DNA of 64,000 bases. Source: JAWKJY01 sp041393535. Lineage in GTDB: Bacteria > Actinomycetota > Thermoleophilia > Gaiellales > Gaiellaceae. Made by a program: the position numbers and the translations under genes. The stretch spans positions 124,001 to 188,000 of the forward strand of contig JAWKJY010000001.1 in the NCBI GenBank assembly GCA_041393535.1, read 5' to 3'. Positions 55,601 through 63,761 of the stretch are shown here, piece after piece (the stretch's first letter is position 1; each line of letters starts with the position of its first letter). A model generated the notes under the pieces. The model made no database searches, was not told the DNA's origin, and worked only from the letters and a program-made list of their open reading frames with translations.

Positions 55601-56090
55601 GTGGCCGCCTCGATCGCCGGGGAGCACGTCGTCCTGCGCCCGGTGCGCGAGGACGACGCCGAGCGCCTGCGCGCTGCGCGGCCTGCCCGAGGTCGTGCGC
55701 TGGTGGGGCGAGCCGGACGACGACTTCCCGTCGGACGAGCCGGAGTCGACGCGCTACGCGATCGAGCTCGACGGCTGCCTCGTCGGGATGATCCAGTACG
55801 GCGAGGAGACGGAGCCGGACGCCCGCCACGCCTGGATCGACATCTTCCTCGACCCCGCGGTGCACGGCCGGGGGCTCGGGACGGACGCGGTCCGGACGCT
55901 CGCGGCCCACCTGCTCGACCAGGGCGGCCACCATCGCGTCACCATCGACCCGGCGGTCGAGAACCGCGCCGCCGTGCGCGCCTACGAGAAGGCGGGGTTC
56001 CGCCCGGTCGGCGTCCTCGAGGCGGCCTGGCGCGCGCCGACCGGCGCGTGGGTGGACGTGCTCCTGCTCGAGCTGGTGCGCCGCCCCTAG
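55601..56090 (+). CDS. GNAT acetyltransferase (RimJ/RimL-like), one frameshift
   Basis: A GTG at 55601 begins AASIAGEHVVLRPVREDDAERL. Near 55670-55678 the frame shifts to LRGLPEVVRWWGEPDDD, and the rest carries the acetyl-CoA motif HGRGLGTDAVRTLAAHLL and the C-terminal NRAAVRAYEKAGFRPVGV. About 163 residues after repair, similar to aminoglycoside 6'-N-acetyltransferase/RimL-type proteins. The TAG stop shares the palindrome CTAG with the stop of the convergent E1-beta gene. Target unknown. Confidence 0.75.
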
Positions 56091-57064
56091 AAGGCGGCGA
56101 GCTCGCGGATCGCGGCCGCGATCCCCCCGGCGCTCGGCAGCGTCGCCTGCTCGAGCGGCGGGCTGAACGGGATCGGGTGGAACGCCGCGCCGACGCGACG
56201 GACCGGCGCGTCGAGCTCGCCGAACAGCTCGCCCGCGACCCGCGCCGCCAGCTCGGCGGCGACCCCGTACTCGGCGTGATCCTCGTGCGCGATCAGGCAG
56301 CGGCTCGTTCGCGACACGGACGCCGCGACGGTCTCCCAGTCGAGCGGGCAGAGGACGCGCAGGTCGACGACCTCGACGTCGATCCCCTCGCGCGCGACCG
56401 CCTCGGCGGCCGCGAGGCACGGGTGGAGCGCGGCGCCGTAGGAGACGACGGTCAGGTCGCGCCCGGGCCGCCGCACGGCGGCGCCCGCGAGCGGCGCGTC
56501 CGGGTCGTAGGCGAACGTCCCCTTCACGCGCGTGTAGAGGTTCTTCTGCTCCAGGAACAGCACCGGGTTCGGGTCGGCGAGCGAGGCCGCGAGGAGCAGC
56601 CCCGCGTCCTCGGTCGTCGCCGGGCAGGCGACCTTCAGCCCCGGCACGCGCAGGAACCACGCCTCGGGGCTCTGCGAGTGGAACGGCCCGCCGGAGAAGC
56701 CGCCCCCGGCAGGCGCGCGGATCACGAGCGGGACGGGCGTCCGGGCCCGGAAGTGCATCGGCGCGGCGACGTTGACGATCTGCGTCATGCCGCTCGTCAG
56801 GAAGTCGGCGAACTGGTACTCGACGACGGGCCGCCAGCCGTCGAGGGCCAGCCCGACGGCGACGCCGGTGAAGGCCGCCTCGGAGATCGGGGTGTCGCGC
56901 ACGCGCTGCTCGCCGAACTCGTCGAGCAGCCCCTCGGTCACCATGAAGGCGCCCCCGCCGCGGCCGACGTCCTCGCCCATGAGCACGACGCGCTCGTCGC
57001 GCGCGAGCGCCTCGCGCAGCCCGAGCCGGATCGCCTCGCGGTACGTGATCGTCGCGGCGCTCAC
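56087..57064 (-). CDS. 2-oxoacid dehydrogenase E1 component, beta subunit
   Basis: A 325-residue transketolase-type beta subunit: YREAIRLGLREALARDERVVLMGEDVG, a DTPISEAAFTGVAVGLAL segment, and a C-terminal transketolase domain (VVDLRVLCPLDWETV). It pairs with the alpha subunit just upstream; together they decarboxylate a 2-oxo acid (pyruvate, branched-chain or acetoin type) with thiamine diphosphate. GTG start with a GTGA overlap. No E2 or E3 gene is seen on either side. Confidence 0.9.
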   Translation of the reverse strand: MSAATITYREAIRLGLREALARDERVVLMGEDVGRGGGAFMVTEGLLDEFGEQRVRDTPISEAAFTGVAVGLALDGWRPVVEYQFADFLTSGMTQIVNVAAPMHFRARTPVPLVIRAPAGGGFSGGPFHSQSPEAWFLRVPGLKVACPATTEDAGLLLAASLADPNPVLFLEQKNLYTRVKGTFAYDPDAPLAGAAVRRPGRDLTVVSYGAALHPCLAAAEAVAREGIDVEVVDLRVLCPLDWETVAASVSRTSRCLIAHEDHAEYGVAAELAARVAGELFGELDAPVRRVGAAFHPIPFSPPLEQATLPSAGGIAAAIRELAAF

Positions 57065-58062
57065 GCGAACACGCTCGCAGCGAGGTCGTCGGGAGACGGG
57101 TAGGGCGCCGCGAGCGCGCGCTCGAGCGCCTCGCCCACCTCTCGCTCGACGGCCTCGACGAGCTGCCGCTGCTCCTCGTCCGTCCAGCCGGCCTCGGCGC
57201 GCGCGCGTCGCTCCCAGAGGACGAGCGGGTCGCGCTCGGCCCAGGCGGCCAGCTCCGCCTGCGGGACGTAGCGCTGGTCGTCGTGGCTGCCGTGCCCGTG
57301 CATCCGGTAGGTGTGCGCCTCGACGATCGCCGGCCCCCGGCCGGAACGGGCGTGCTCGAGCGCGGCGGCGACGACCTCGTGCACGGCGAGCACGTCGTTG
57401 CCGTCGACGCTGAACCCCGCCGCGCCGTAGCCCGGGGCGCGGTCGACGACGCGCTCGACGGCGAGGCAGGCGTCGCTCCGCGTCATGTACTGCCAGCCGT
57501 TGCGCTCCACGAGCACGACGAGCGGCGCCCGCCAGGCGCCCGCCAGGTTGAGCGCCTCGTGCCAGACGCCACCGTTCGCCGCGCCGTCGCCGCAGAACGC
57601 GAGCGCGGCGACCCGCTCGCCGCGCCAGGCGCGGCCGAGCGCGACGCCCATGCCGACGGGGATCATCTCCGGCAGATGGCTGACCATCGGGATCGTGCCG
57701 AGCGCGAGCGAGCCGAGGTGCACGTTCCCGTCCCGGCCCTCCATCGGTCCGCCCGCGCGGCCGAGGTAGTGGCGGAACGCCTGCTCCGGCGTGATCCCGC
57801 GGATCAGGTGGACGGCGAGGTCGCGGATCAGCGGGCACGCGACGTCGCGGCTCCGGAGCGCGAGGCCAGCGCCCACGGCGGTCGCCTCCTGGCCGCGCCC
57901 GTCGTAGAACGAGCCCGCGAGGCGCCCCTGCAGGTAGAGGCGTCGTCCGGCCTCCTCGATCGCCCGCATCAGGTGGAGCCAGTAGCCGGCGCGCCGCAGC
58001 AGCTCGGCGCGCTCGTCCACCGTCGCGTCCTCGTCCCGTCCGACTCGATCGACCGTGCTCAC
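57061..58062 (-). CDS. 2-oxoacid dehydrogenase E1 component, alpha subunit
   Basis: A 333-residue E1-alpha protein: RGQEATAVGAGLAL, the thiamine-diphosphate motif GDGAANGGVWHEALNLAGAW with NGW following, and THRMHGHGS-like HTYRMHGHGSHDD with the phosphorylation-loop histidines. The GTG at 58062 has a GGGAGGT ribosome-binding site five bases away. It is the first gene of the pair. Substrate cannot be told between pyruvate, acetoin and branched-chain oxo acids. Confidence 0.9.
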   Translation of the reverse strand: MSTVDRVGRDEDATVDERAELLRRAGYWLHLMRAIEEAGRRLYLQGRLAGSFYDGRGQEATAVGAGLALRSRDVACPLIRDLAVHLIRGITPEQAFRHYLGRAGGPMEGRDGNVHLGSLALGTIPMVSHLPEMIPVGMGVALGRAWRGERVAALAFCGDGAANGGVWHEALNLAGAWRAPLVVLVERNGWQYMTRSDACLAVERVVDRAPGYGAAGFSVDGNDVLAVHEVVAAALEHARSGRGPAIVEAHTYRMHGHGSHDDQRYVPQAELAAWAERDPLVLWERRARAEAGWTDEEQRQLVEAVEREVGEALERALAAPYPSPDDLAASVFA

Positions 58063-58150
58063 CGCGACCTCCCGTGCGTCTCCGAGCAGTCTGATCGGCG
58101 CGATGGGTGGCCTGCCCGGTTCCGCGTCTGATCTGCCAGCGAGGCGCAAG

Positions 58151-58254
58151 GATCGTGCGCACTAGCCGAGCACGGCGATCGAATCGTGCGCAGCAAGACG
58201 GATGCGCGCAGGTAGGGCGATCGTGCCCGCCGCGGAGCGCGATCCGCGCGCACC
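58151..58254 (-). promoter_or_regulatory. Four imperfect GATCGTGCGC repeats upstream of the E1 genes
   Basis: Copies at 58151-58162 (GATCGTGCGCAC), 58182-58193 (AATCGTGCGCAG), 58219-58230 (GATCGTGCCCGC) and 58241-58254 (GATCCGCGCGCAC) lie in the 231-base divergent gap between the E1-alpha and CBS genes. They might be regulator binding sites. The words are simple and G+C-rich, so chance is not excluded. Confidence 0.3.
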
Positions 58255-58281
58255 CCGATGTCGGCGGCGCGGTCGCGGCCC

Positions 58282-58287
58282 TACGGT
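58282..58287 (+). promoter_or_regulatory. Leaderless-type -10 box for the CBS gene
   Basis: TACGGT ends six bases before the GTG at 58294. Confidence 0.5.
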
Positions 58288-58293
58288 GGCGGC

Positions 58294-58695
58294 GTGGGCG
58301 ACGACCGGATCGATCGAGCGAGCGCCGAGCGGCTCGCCGTGCGCGACGTGATGCTCCCCCGGCCGAAGACGATCCCGCTCCAGGGGACGGTCGGGCACCT
58401 GCGGGCCGTGGTGTCGCAGCGGAACGTGAAGGAGGCGGTCGTCGTCGACGGCGCCGCCTTCGTCGGCCTGCTCGGGCCCGACGACGTCCCGGCGGGGGTC
58501 CCGGCGGATGCGCCGCTGCGTCCGTACGTGCGGGGTGGGCAGCCGACCGTCCGGGCGGACGCGCCGATGCGCGAGGCGCTCGCGCTGCTCGAGGCGACCG
58601 GCGCGGCGCGCCTGGCCGTCGTGGCCGGCGACGGCTCGACGCTCGCGGGGCTGCTCTGCCCGAACAGCGAGGGCTCGAGGTTCTGCCGTGGCTGA
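58294..58695 (+). CDS. CBS-domain protein
   Basis: A 133-residue protein with two CBS motifs: AVRDVMLPRPKTIPLQGTVGHLRAVV and TVRADAPMREALALLEATGAARLAVV, i.e. one adenine-nucleotide-binding Bateman unit and no attached enzyme domain. Probably a small energy-sensing regulatory protein. GTG start set by the TACGGT box. A tiny ORF starts before its stop. Confidence 0.8.
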   Translation: MGDDRIDRASAERLAVRDVMLPRPKTIPLQGTVGHLRAVVSQRNVKEAVVVDGAAFVGLLGPDDVPAGVPADAPLRPYVRGGQPTVRADAPMREALALLEATGAARLAVVAGDGSTLAGLLCPNSEGSRFCRG

Positions 58696-58900
58696 CCCGG
58701 CGCCCGGGCCCGATCCGGCCCGCGTCGCGGCGCTCCGCGAGCGGTCGCCGCTCGGCGCCGGCTTCCCGGCCGACCAGGCCGCGGAGCTCGCCCGCCGCGA
58801 CGATGTCCCGCTCGCGATCGCGCTCGGCCTCGTGCGCCAGGGCTTCCCGCCCGAGGTCGCGGGCCAGCTCCTGCGCGCGGGCCACCGGCCCGTCTTCTGA
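58688..58900 (+). CDS. Small hypothetical protein (70 residues)
   Basis: A GTG at 58688 overlaps the end of the CBS gene by eight bases and opens a 70-residue frame rich in Ala, Pro and Leu (FPADQAAELARR, LAIALGLVRQGFPPEVAGQLL). The two helical repeats around PADQAAEL and PPEVAGQL look like a small helical domain. No family is recognised. The overlap and operon position support it being real. Confidence 0.5.
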   Translation: MADPAPGPDPARVAALRERSPLGAGFPADQAAELARRDDVPLAIALGLVRQGFPPEVAGQLLRAGHRPVF

Positions 58901-58950
58901 GCCCCGCCGCGGCGCCGCGCGTCCGTCCGGCGCGCCCTTCTCGGAGGCAT

Positions 58951-59008
58951 AGATCCACGAAGTCAAGGATCTACGAGATTCATGACGCAAAGTCAGGGAT
59001 TTTACGTA
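58951..59008 (+). promoter_or_regulatory. AT-rich operator-like repeats upstream of the molybdoenzyme operon
   Basis: Two related words, AAGTCAAGGATCTACG (from 58960) and AAGTCAGGGATTTTACG (from 58990), are spaced exactly 30 bases start to start, about three helical turns. An inverted pair AGATCC (58951-58956) and GGATCT (58967-58972) overlaps the first. This is the most AT-rich stretch of the region, and the 58901-59068 gap holds no gene. It is a good candidate binding site for a regulator of the downstream operon. Confidence 0.5.
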
Positions 59009-59055
59009 CCTGGTGATCGGCGTCCGCGCCGATGCCGGCCCCGGGGCGACGGGAA

Positions 59056-59061
59056 TAGCGT
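59056..59061 (+). promoter_or_regulatory. Leaderless-type -10 box for the molybdoenzyme operon
   Basis: TAGCGT ends seven bases before the ATG at 59069. Confidence 0.5.
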
Positions 59062-59068
59062 CGGACGC

Positions 59069-62000
59069 ATGGAACCCCAGGCCATCTCCCGTCGCCGACT
59101 GCTCGAGCGCGCCGCGGCGCTCGGGGCCGGCGCCCTCGTCGCCGACCTCGCCGCGCCCCCGAGCTTCCTCGCGGCCGCGGCGGGCGCGACCCCGAGCGCG
59201 ATCGCGATCGGCAACCCGCTGACGGTCATGCCGGACCGCGGCTGGGAGGACGTCTACCGCAACCAGTACGCCGAGGACGAGACCTTCGTCTTCACCTGCG
59301 CGCCGAACGACACGCACAACTGCCTGCTGCGCGCCCACGTGAAGAACGGCGTGATCGTCCGGATCAGCCCGACCTACGGCTACGGCCAGGCGGAGGACCT
59401 GGAGGGGAACCGGGCCTCGGCTCGCTGGGACCCGCGTATCTGCCAGAAGGGCCTGATCCTCGCGCGCCGGATCTACAGCGACCGCCGCGTCAAGTCGCCG
59501 CTCGTGCGCAAGGGCTTCCGCGCCTGGGTCGAGGCGGGGTTCCCGCGCAACGAGGACGGGACGCCGCAGATGGACACGACGCTGCGCGGCCGCGACGAGT
59601 GGGAGCGCATCTCCTGGGACGAGGCCGTCTCGATGGCGGCGCGCACGATCGCGGACGTCGCCGCGACCTACACGGGCGATGAGGGCGCGCAGCGCCTGCT
59701 CGACCAGGGATACGAGCCCGCGATGGTCGAGGCGATGCACGGAGCCGGCGTCCAGGCCCTGAAGCTGCGGGGCGGGATGCCGCTGCTCGGCGTCGGGCGC
59801 GTCTTCGGCTTCTACCGCTTCGCGAACATGCTCGCGCTGCTCGACCGCAAGCTCCGCCCCGACGTCGAGCAGGCCGAGATCCTCGGGTCGAGCTCCTTCG
59901 ACAACTACGCCTGGCACACCGACCTGCCGCCCGGCCATCCGATGGTCACCGGCAGCCAGACCGTCGACTTCGACCTGTTCGCCGCCGAGCACTCGAAGCT
60001 CCTCGTGCTGATCGGGATGAACTGGATCTGCACCAAGATGCCCGACGGGCACTGGCTCGGCGACGCGCGCGTCAAGGGGACGCGCGTGATCGTGATCTCC
60101 GCCGACTACATGCCGACGGCGAAGTTCGCGGACGAGATCCTCGTGCTGCGGCCGGGGACGGACGCGGCGCTGCTCCTGGGCGTTGCACGCGAGCTGATGG
60201 CGAACGACCTGTACGACCGCGACGCCGTCGTGCAGCGCACCGACCTGCCGCTGCTCGTCCGCATGGACACCGGCGCGCTGCTCGACGCCCGCGACGCGAT
60301 CCCGGGGCACGAGCTGGCGCCGCTCGAGAACTACGTCGCGCTGAAGCCCGACGCGGAGATCAAGGCGACGCCGCCCGCGCCGCCCTTCACGGTCGGCAAG
60401 CAGCTCGTGCCGCAGGAGCTGCGCGACGCCTGGGGCGACTACGTCGTCTGGGATCGCGCGACCGGCGGCCCGAGGGCGGTCAGCCGCGACGAGGTCGGCG
60501 CCCGGATGGACGCCGACCCCGAGCTCGAGGGCGCGTTCGACGTGACGCTCGCGGACGGGACGACCGTGCAGGCGCGGCCGGTCTTCGACCTGCTGCGCGA
60601 GTACCTCGACTCGACGTTCGACCTCGAGACCACCGCCGAGGTGACCGGCCTGCCGGTCGAGGCGATCACGAGCCTCGCGCGGCAGCTCTCGGAGAACCGC
60701 GCGAACACGCTGCTCGCCGCGGGGATGGGCCCGAACCACTACTTCAACAACGACCTGTTCGGCCGCACGCACTTCCTGGTCGCCGCGCTGACGGACAACG
60801 TCGGGCACCTCTCGGGCAACGTCGGCAGCTACGCGGGGAACTACCGCGGCTCGCTCTTCCAGGCGGTCGGGCAGTGGATCGTCGAGGACCCGTTCGACAT
60901 CGAGCAGGACCTGACGAAGCCCGCGCGGATCAGGAAGTACTACAAGACCCAGTCGGCGCACTACTGGAACTACGGCGATCGGCCGCTGACGATGGGCGAC
61001 GAGATCGTCACCGGCACGACGCACATGCCGACGCCGACGAAGCTGATCTGGTTCGGCAACTCGAACTCGCTGCTCGGCAACGCGAAGTGGTCGTTCGACG
61101 TCGTCCACAACACGCTGCCCAGGCAGGAGGCGATTTTCTGCAACGAGTGGTTCTGGACGAGCTCCTGCGAGTACGCCGACCTCGTCCTCTCGGTCGACTC
61201 GTGGGCCGAGCTCAAGCTCCCGGACATGACGGCGAGCTGCACGAACCCGTTCCTGCTCGCCTTCCCGGCGACGCCGATGGACCGGCTCCACGACACCCGC
61301 TCGGACTACGAGGCGCTCGCGCTCGTCGCCGAGGCGCTCGGCGAGGAGATCGACGAGCCGGCGATGGCGGCCTACTGGCGCGGCGTCCTCGACGGCGACC
61401 CGACGCCGTACCTCCAGCGGGTCCTCAACGGGTCGAACGCGACGCACGGCGTGCGGTTCGCCGACCTGCACGAGCGGTGTGCGGCCGGCGTCCCGCTGCT
61501 GATGAACCACCGGACGTACCCGCGCCACGGGGGCTGGGAGCAGCGCCAGGAGGACAAGCCCTGGTACACGCCGACCGGGCGGCTCGAGTTCTACCGGCCG
61601 GAGCCGGAGTTCCGCACGGCGGGCGAGATGCTGCCGGTCTGGCGCGAGCCGGTGGACGCGACCTTCTACGAGCCGAACGTGATCCTCGCGAACGCCGCGC
61701 ATCCGTCGATCGCGCCGCGCGGCCCCGAGAGCTACGGCGTCGACCCGTCCGACCTCTCGGTCGAGACCCGCCAGGCGCGCAACGTCGTCCGCACCTGGGC
61801 CGACCTCTCCAGGACGCAGCACCCGCTGCACCGGGCCGACCCGGCGTACCGCTTCATCTTCCAGACGCCCAAGTACCGCTGGGGCGCGCACTCGACCGCG
61901 GTCGACTCCGACTGGATCGCGATGCTCTTCGGCCCGTTCGGCGACATGTACCGGCGGGACGACCGCAGCCCGTGGGCCGGCGAGGCCTACATGGAGCTGA

Positions 62001-62569
62001 ACCCCGCGGACGCGACCGAGCTCGGGCTGGCCGACGGCGACTACGCGTGGCTCGACTGCGACCCGAGCGACCGGCCGTACCGCGGCTGGCAGGAGAGCGA
62101 CCCGGACTACGAGGTCGCGCGCGTGATGATGCGCGTGCGCATCTACTCCGGGATGCCGCGGAACGTGATCCGCACCTGGTTCAACATGTACGCGGCGACG
62201 CCGAAGACGGTCGCGGCGCAGAAGGCGAGCCCGGGCGCGCCGGCCAAGAGCCCCGAGAGCGGGTACGTCTCGCTCTTCCGGCACGGCAGCCACCAGTCGG
62301 GCACGCGCGCGTGGCTGCGGCCGACGCAGATGACCGACACGATGACGCGCAAGGCGTACTTCGGGCACGTCGTCGGAGTCGGCAACGAGGCGGACGTGCA
62401 CTCCGTCTCCGGCGCGCCGAAGGAGGCGTTCGCCCGCGTCGTCAAGGCCGAGGACGCGGGCGTCGGCGGCGAGCGCCTGTGGCGGCCGGTCACGCTCGGG
62501 CTGCGGCCGCAGCAGCCCTCGCCCGCACTCGAGACCTTCCTGGCCGGCGGCTACCTGCGCCGGGCATGA
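59069..62569 (+). CDS. Type II DMSO-reductase-family molybdopterin oxidoreductase, catalytic (alpha) subunit
   Basis: A 1166-residue bis-MGD enzyme. The N-terminus MEPQAISRRRLLERAA is a Tat signal (twin Arg at residues 8-10), so the folded enzyme is exported. An iron-sulfur motif reads TCAPNDTHNC (Cys77, Cys85), with ICQKG Cys125. This differs from the usual HxxxCxxxC of NarG/EBDH, so ligands may be unusual. Asp285 in the TDLPP segment aligns with the Mo-ligating Asp of type II enzymes, followed by GHPMVTGSQT. The C-terminal half carries MGD-binding segments. Order alpha-beta-gamma is shared with selenate/chlorate/ethylbenzene/DMS enzymes; substrate unknown. ATG 59069 preferred over 58982 for Tat signal and -10 position. 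Confidence 0.88.
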   Translation: MEPQAISRRRLLERAAALGAGALVADLAAPPSFLAAAAGATPSAIAIGNPLTVMPDRGWEDVYRNQYAEDETFVFTCAPNDTHNCLLRAHVKNGVIVRISPTYGYGQAEDLEGNRASARWDPRICQKGLILARRIYSDRRVKSPLVRKGFRAWVEAGFPRNEDGTPQMDTTLRGRDEWERISWDEAVSMAARTIADVAATYTGDEGAQRLLDQGYEPAMVEAMHGAGVQALKLRGGMPLLGVGRVFGFYRFANMLALLDRKLRPDVEQAEILGSSSFDNYAWHTDLPPGHPMVTGSQTVDFDLFAAEHSKLLVLIGMNWICTKMPDGHWLGDARVKGTRVIVISADYMPTAKFADEILVLRPGTDAALLLGVARELMANDLYDRDAVVQRTDLPLLVRMDTGALLDARDAIPGHELAPLENYVALKPDAEIKATPPAPPFTVGKQLVPQELRDAWGDYVVWDRATGGPRAVSRDEVGARMDADPELEGAFDVTLADGTTVQARPVFDLLREYLDSTFDLETTAEVTGLPVEAITSLARQLSENRANTLLAAGMGPNHYFNNDLFGRTHFLVAALTDNVGHLSGNVGSYAGNYRGSLFQAVGQWIVEDPFDIEQDLTKPARIRKYYKTQSAHYWNYGDRPLTMGDEIVTGTTHMPTPTKLIWFGNSNSLLGNAKWSFDVVHNTLPRQEAIFCNEWFWTSSCEYADLVLSVDSWAELKLPDMTASCTNPFLLAFPATPMDRLHDTRSDYEALALVAEALGEEIDEPAMAAYWRGVLDGDPTPYLQRVLNGSNATHGVRFADLHERCAAGVPLLMNHRTYPRHGGWEQRQEDKPWYTPTGRLEFYRPEPEFRTAGEMLPVWREPVDATFYEPNVILANAAHPSIAPRGPESYGVDPSDLSVETRQARNVVRTWADLSRTQHPLHRADPAYRFIFQTPKYRWGAHSTAVDSDWIAMLFGPFGDMYRRDDRSPWAGEAYMELNPADATELGLADGDYAWLDCDPSDRPYRGWQESDPDYEVARVMMRVRIYSGMPRNVIRTWFNMYAATPKTVAAQKASPGAPAKSPESGYVSLFRHGSHQSGTRAWLRPTQMTDTMTRKAYFGHVVGVGNEADVHSVSGAPKEAFARVVKAEDAGVGGERLWRPVTLGLRPQQPSPALETFLAGGYLRRA

Positions 62570-62601
62570 CCACCGACCACGACCGCGACTAGGGGCCGAC
62601 G

Positions 62602-63750
62602 ATGGCGAAGGCGTACAACTGGCAGCTCGGGCGGGAGATGGACTACCCGTACGAGGCGCCGCGACCCGAGAAGCAGTTCTGCATGGTGATGGACACCAAC
62701 AAGTGCATCGCCTGCCAGAGCTGCACGATCGCGTGCAAGTCGACCTGGACCTGGGGCTCGGGCCAGGAGTACATGCTCTGGAACAACATCGAGACGAAGC
62801 CCTTCGGCTTCTACCCGACGGGCTGGGACGTCAACGTCCTCGACCTGCTCTCGGCGCAGGACTGGGAGTCCGGCGCGTACCCGGGGCAGACCGTCTTCGA
62901 GGCGGCCGGCCCGGGCGAGAAGGTGCTCGGGTGGACGCCGGACGAGGCGGACTGGAACCACCCGAACATCGGCGAGGACGAGCCGACGGGCGACGCGGCC
63001 GAGACGCCGTACGTCGCCGACACGCCGCACTCGATGATGTGGATGTTCTACCTCCAGCGCATCTGCAACCACTGCACGTACCCGGCGTGCGTGGCGGCCT
63101 GCCCGCGCGAGGCGATCTACAAGCGCCCCGAGGACGGGATCGTCCTCGTCGACCAGGAGCGCTGCCGCGGGTACCAGGAGTGCCTGACCGCGTGCCCTTA
63201 CAAGAAGACGATGTTCAACCTCGAGACGCGCGTCACGGAGAAGTGCATCGGCTGCTACCCGAAGGTGGAGCAGGGCCTCCAGTCGCAGTGCACGACGACC
63301 TGCATCGGGAAGCTCCGGCTGACGAACTTCCTCTCGGCGCCCGACCAGGCCGACCCGCGAAAGCCGGCGGACTTCCTCGTCCACGACCGCAAGGTCGCGC
63401 TGCCGCTCTACCCGCAGCTGGGGCTCGAGCCGAACGTCTACTACATCCCCCCGATCCACGTCCCGCCGGACTACCTGCACCAGATGTTCGGCCCGGGCGT
63501 CGAGGCGGCGATCGAGACGTACCGCAACGCGAAGGACGACCCGGAGCTGCTCGGCCTCCTGATGCTCTTCGGCGCGACCGAGCGGATCATGGCCACCTTC
63601 GACGTCGTCGACGGCATCGCGACCGCCTACGACGAGGCGGGCGAGGCGATCGTCTCGGTGCCGGTGCGCGAGCCGACGATCGTCCGCGACTTCGAGTATC
63701 CGACCCAGGCCGCCGGCGAGGACGTCGTCGGCTTCCGCCACAACACGTAG
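62602..63750 (+). CDS. Iron-sulfur (beta) subunit of the type II molybdoenzyme
   Basis: A 382-residue ferredoxin-like subunit. Four Cys groups: Cys35, 38, 41, 45 (CIACQSCTIAC); Cys155, 158, 163, 167; Cys188, 194, 198 with Tyr191 in place of a Cys (CRGYQECLTAC), as expected for a [3Fe-4S] cluster; and Cys215, 218, 230, 234. The block WNNIETKPFGFYPTGWD is typical of selenate/chlorate/EBDH-type beta subunits. It would pass electrons between the catalytic and heme subunits outside the membrane. No signal peptide: it is probably co-exported with the Tat-tagged alpha subunit. Confidence 0.92.
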   Translation: MAKAYNWQLGREMDYPYEAPRPEKQFCMVMDTNKCIACQSCTIACKSTWTWGSGQEYMLWNNIETKPFGFYPTGWDVNVLDLLSAQDWESGAYPGQTVFEAAGPGEKVLGWTPDEADWNHPNIGEDEPTGDAAETPYVADTPHSMMWMFYLQRICNHCTYPACVAACPREAIYKRPEDGIVLVDQERCRGYQECLTACPYKKTMFNLETRVTEKCIGCYPKVEQGLQSQCTTTCIGKLRLTNFLSAPDQADPRKPADFLVHDRKVALPLYPQLGLEPNVYYIPPIHVPPDYLHQMFGPGVEAAIETYRNAKDDPELLGLLMLFGATERIMATFDVVDGIATAYDEAGEAIVSVPVREPTIVRDFEYPTQAAGEDVVGFRHNT

Positions 63751-63761
63751 GGGGGCCACGG

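Noticed and set aside
58982..59068. Upstream ATG at 58982 as the start of the molybdoenzyme alpha subunit.
   Set aside because: It would add 29 residues before a good Tat signal and would place the operator-like repeats inside the coding region; ATG 59069 has a TAGCGT box seven bases upstream.
56087..62401. A 2104-codon open frame on the minus strand across the molybdoenzyme, CBS and E1 genes.
   Set aside because: Only its last 326 codons (E1-beta) look like protein. The rest is Arg/Val/Asp-rich and antisense to clear genes, an effect of G+C-biased codons.
62566..62592. An eight-codon ATG frame between the alpha and beta subunit genes.
   Set aside because: Too short and without a ribosome-binding site; it is simply the spacer.
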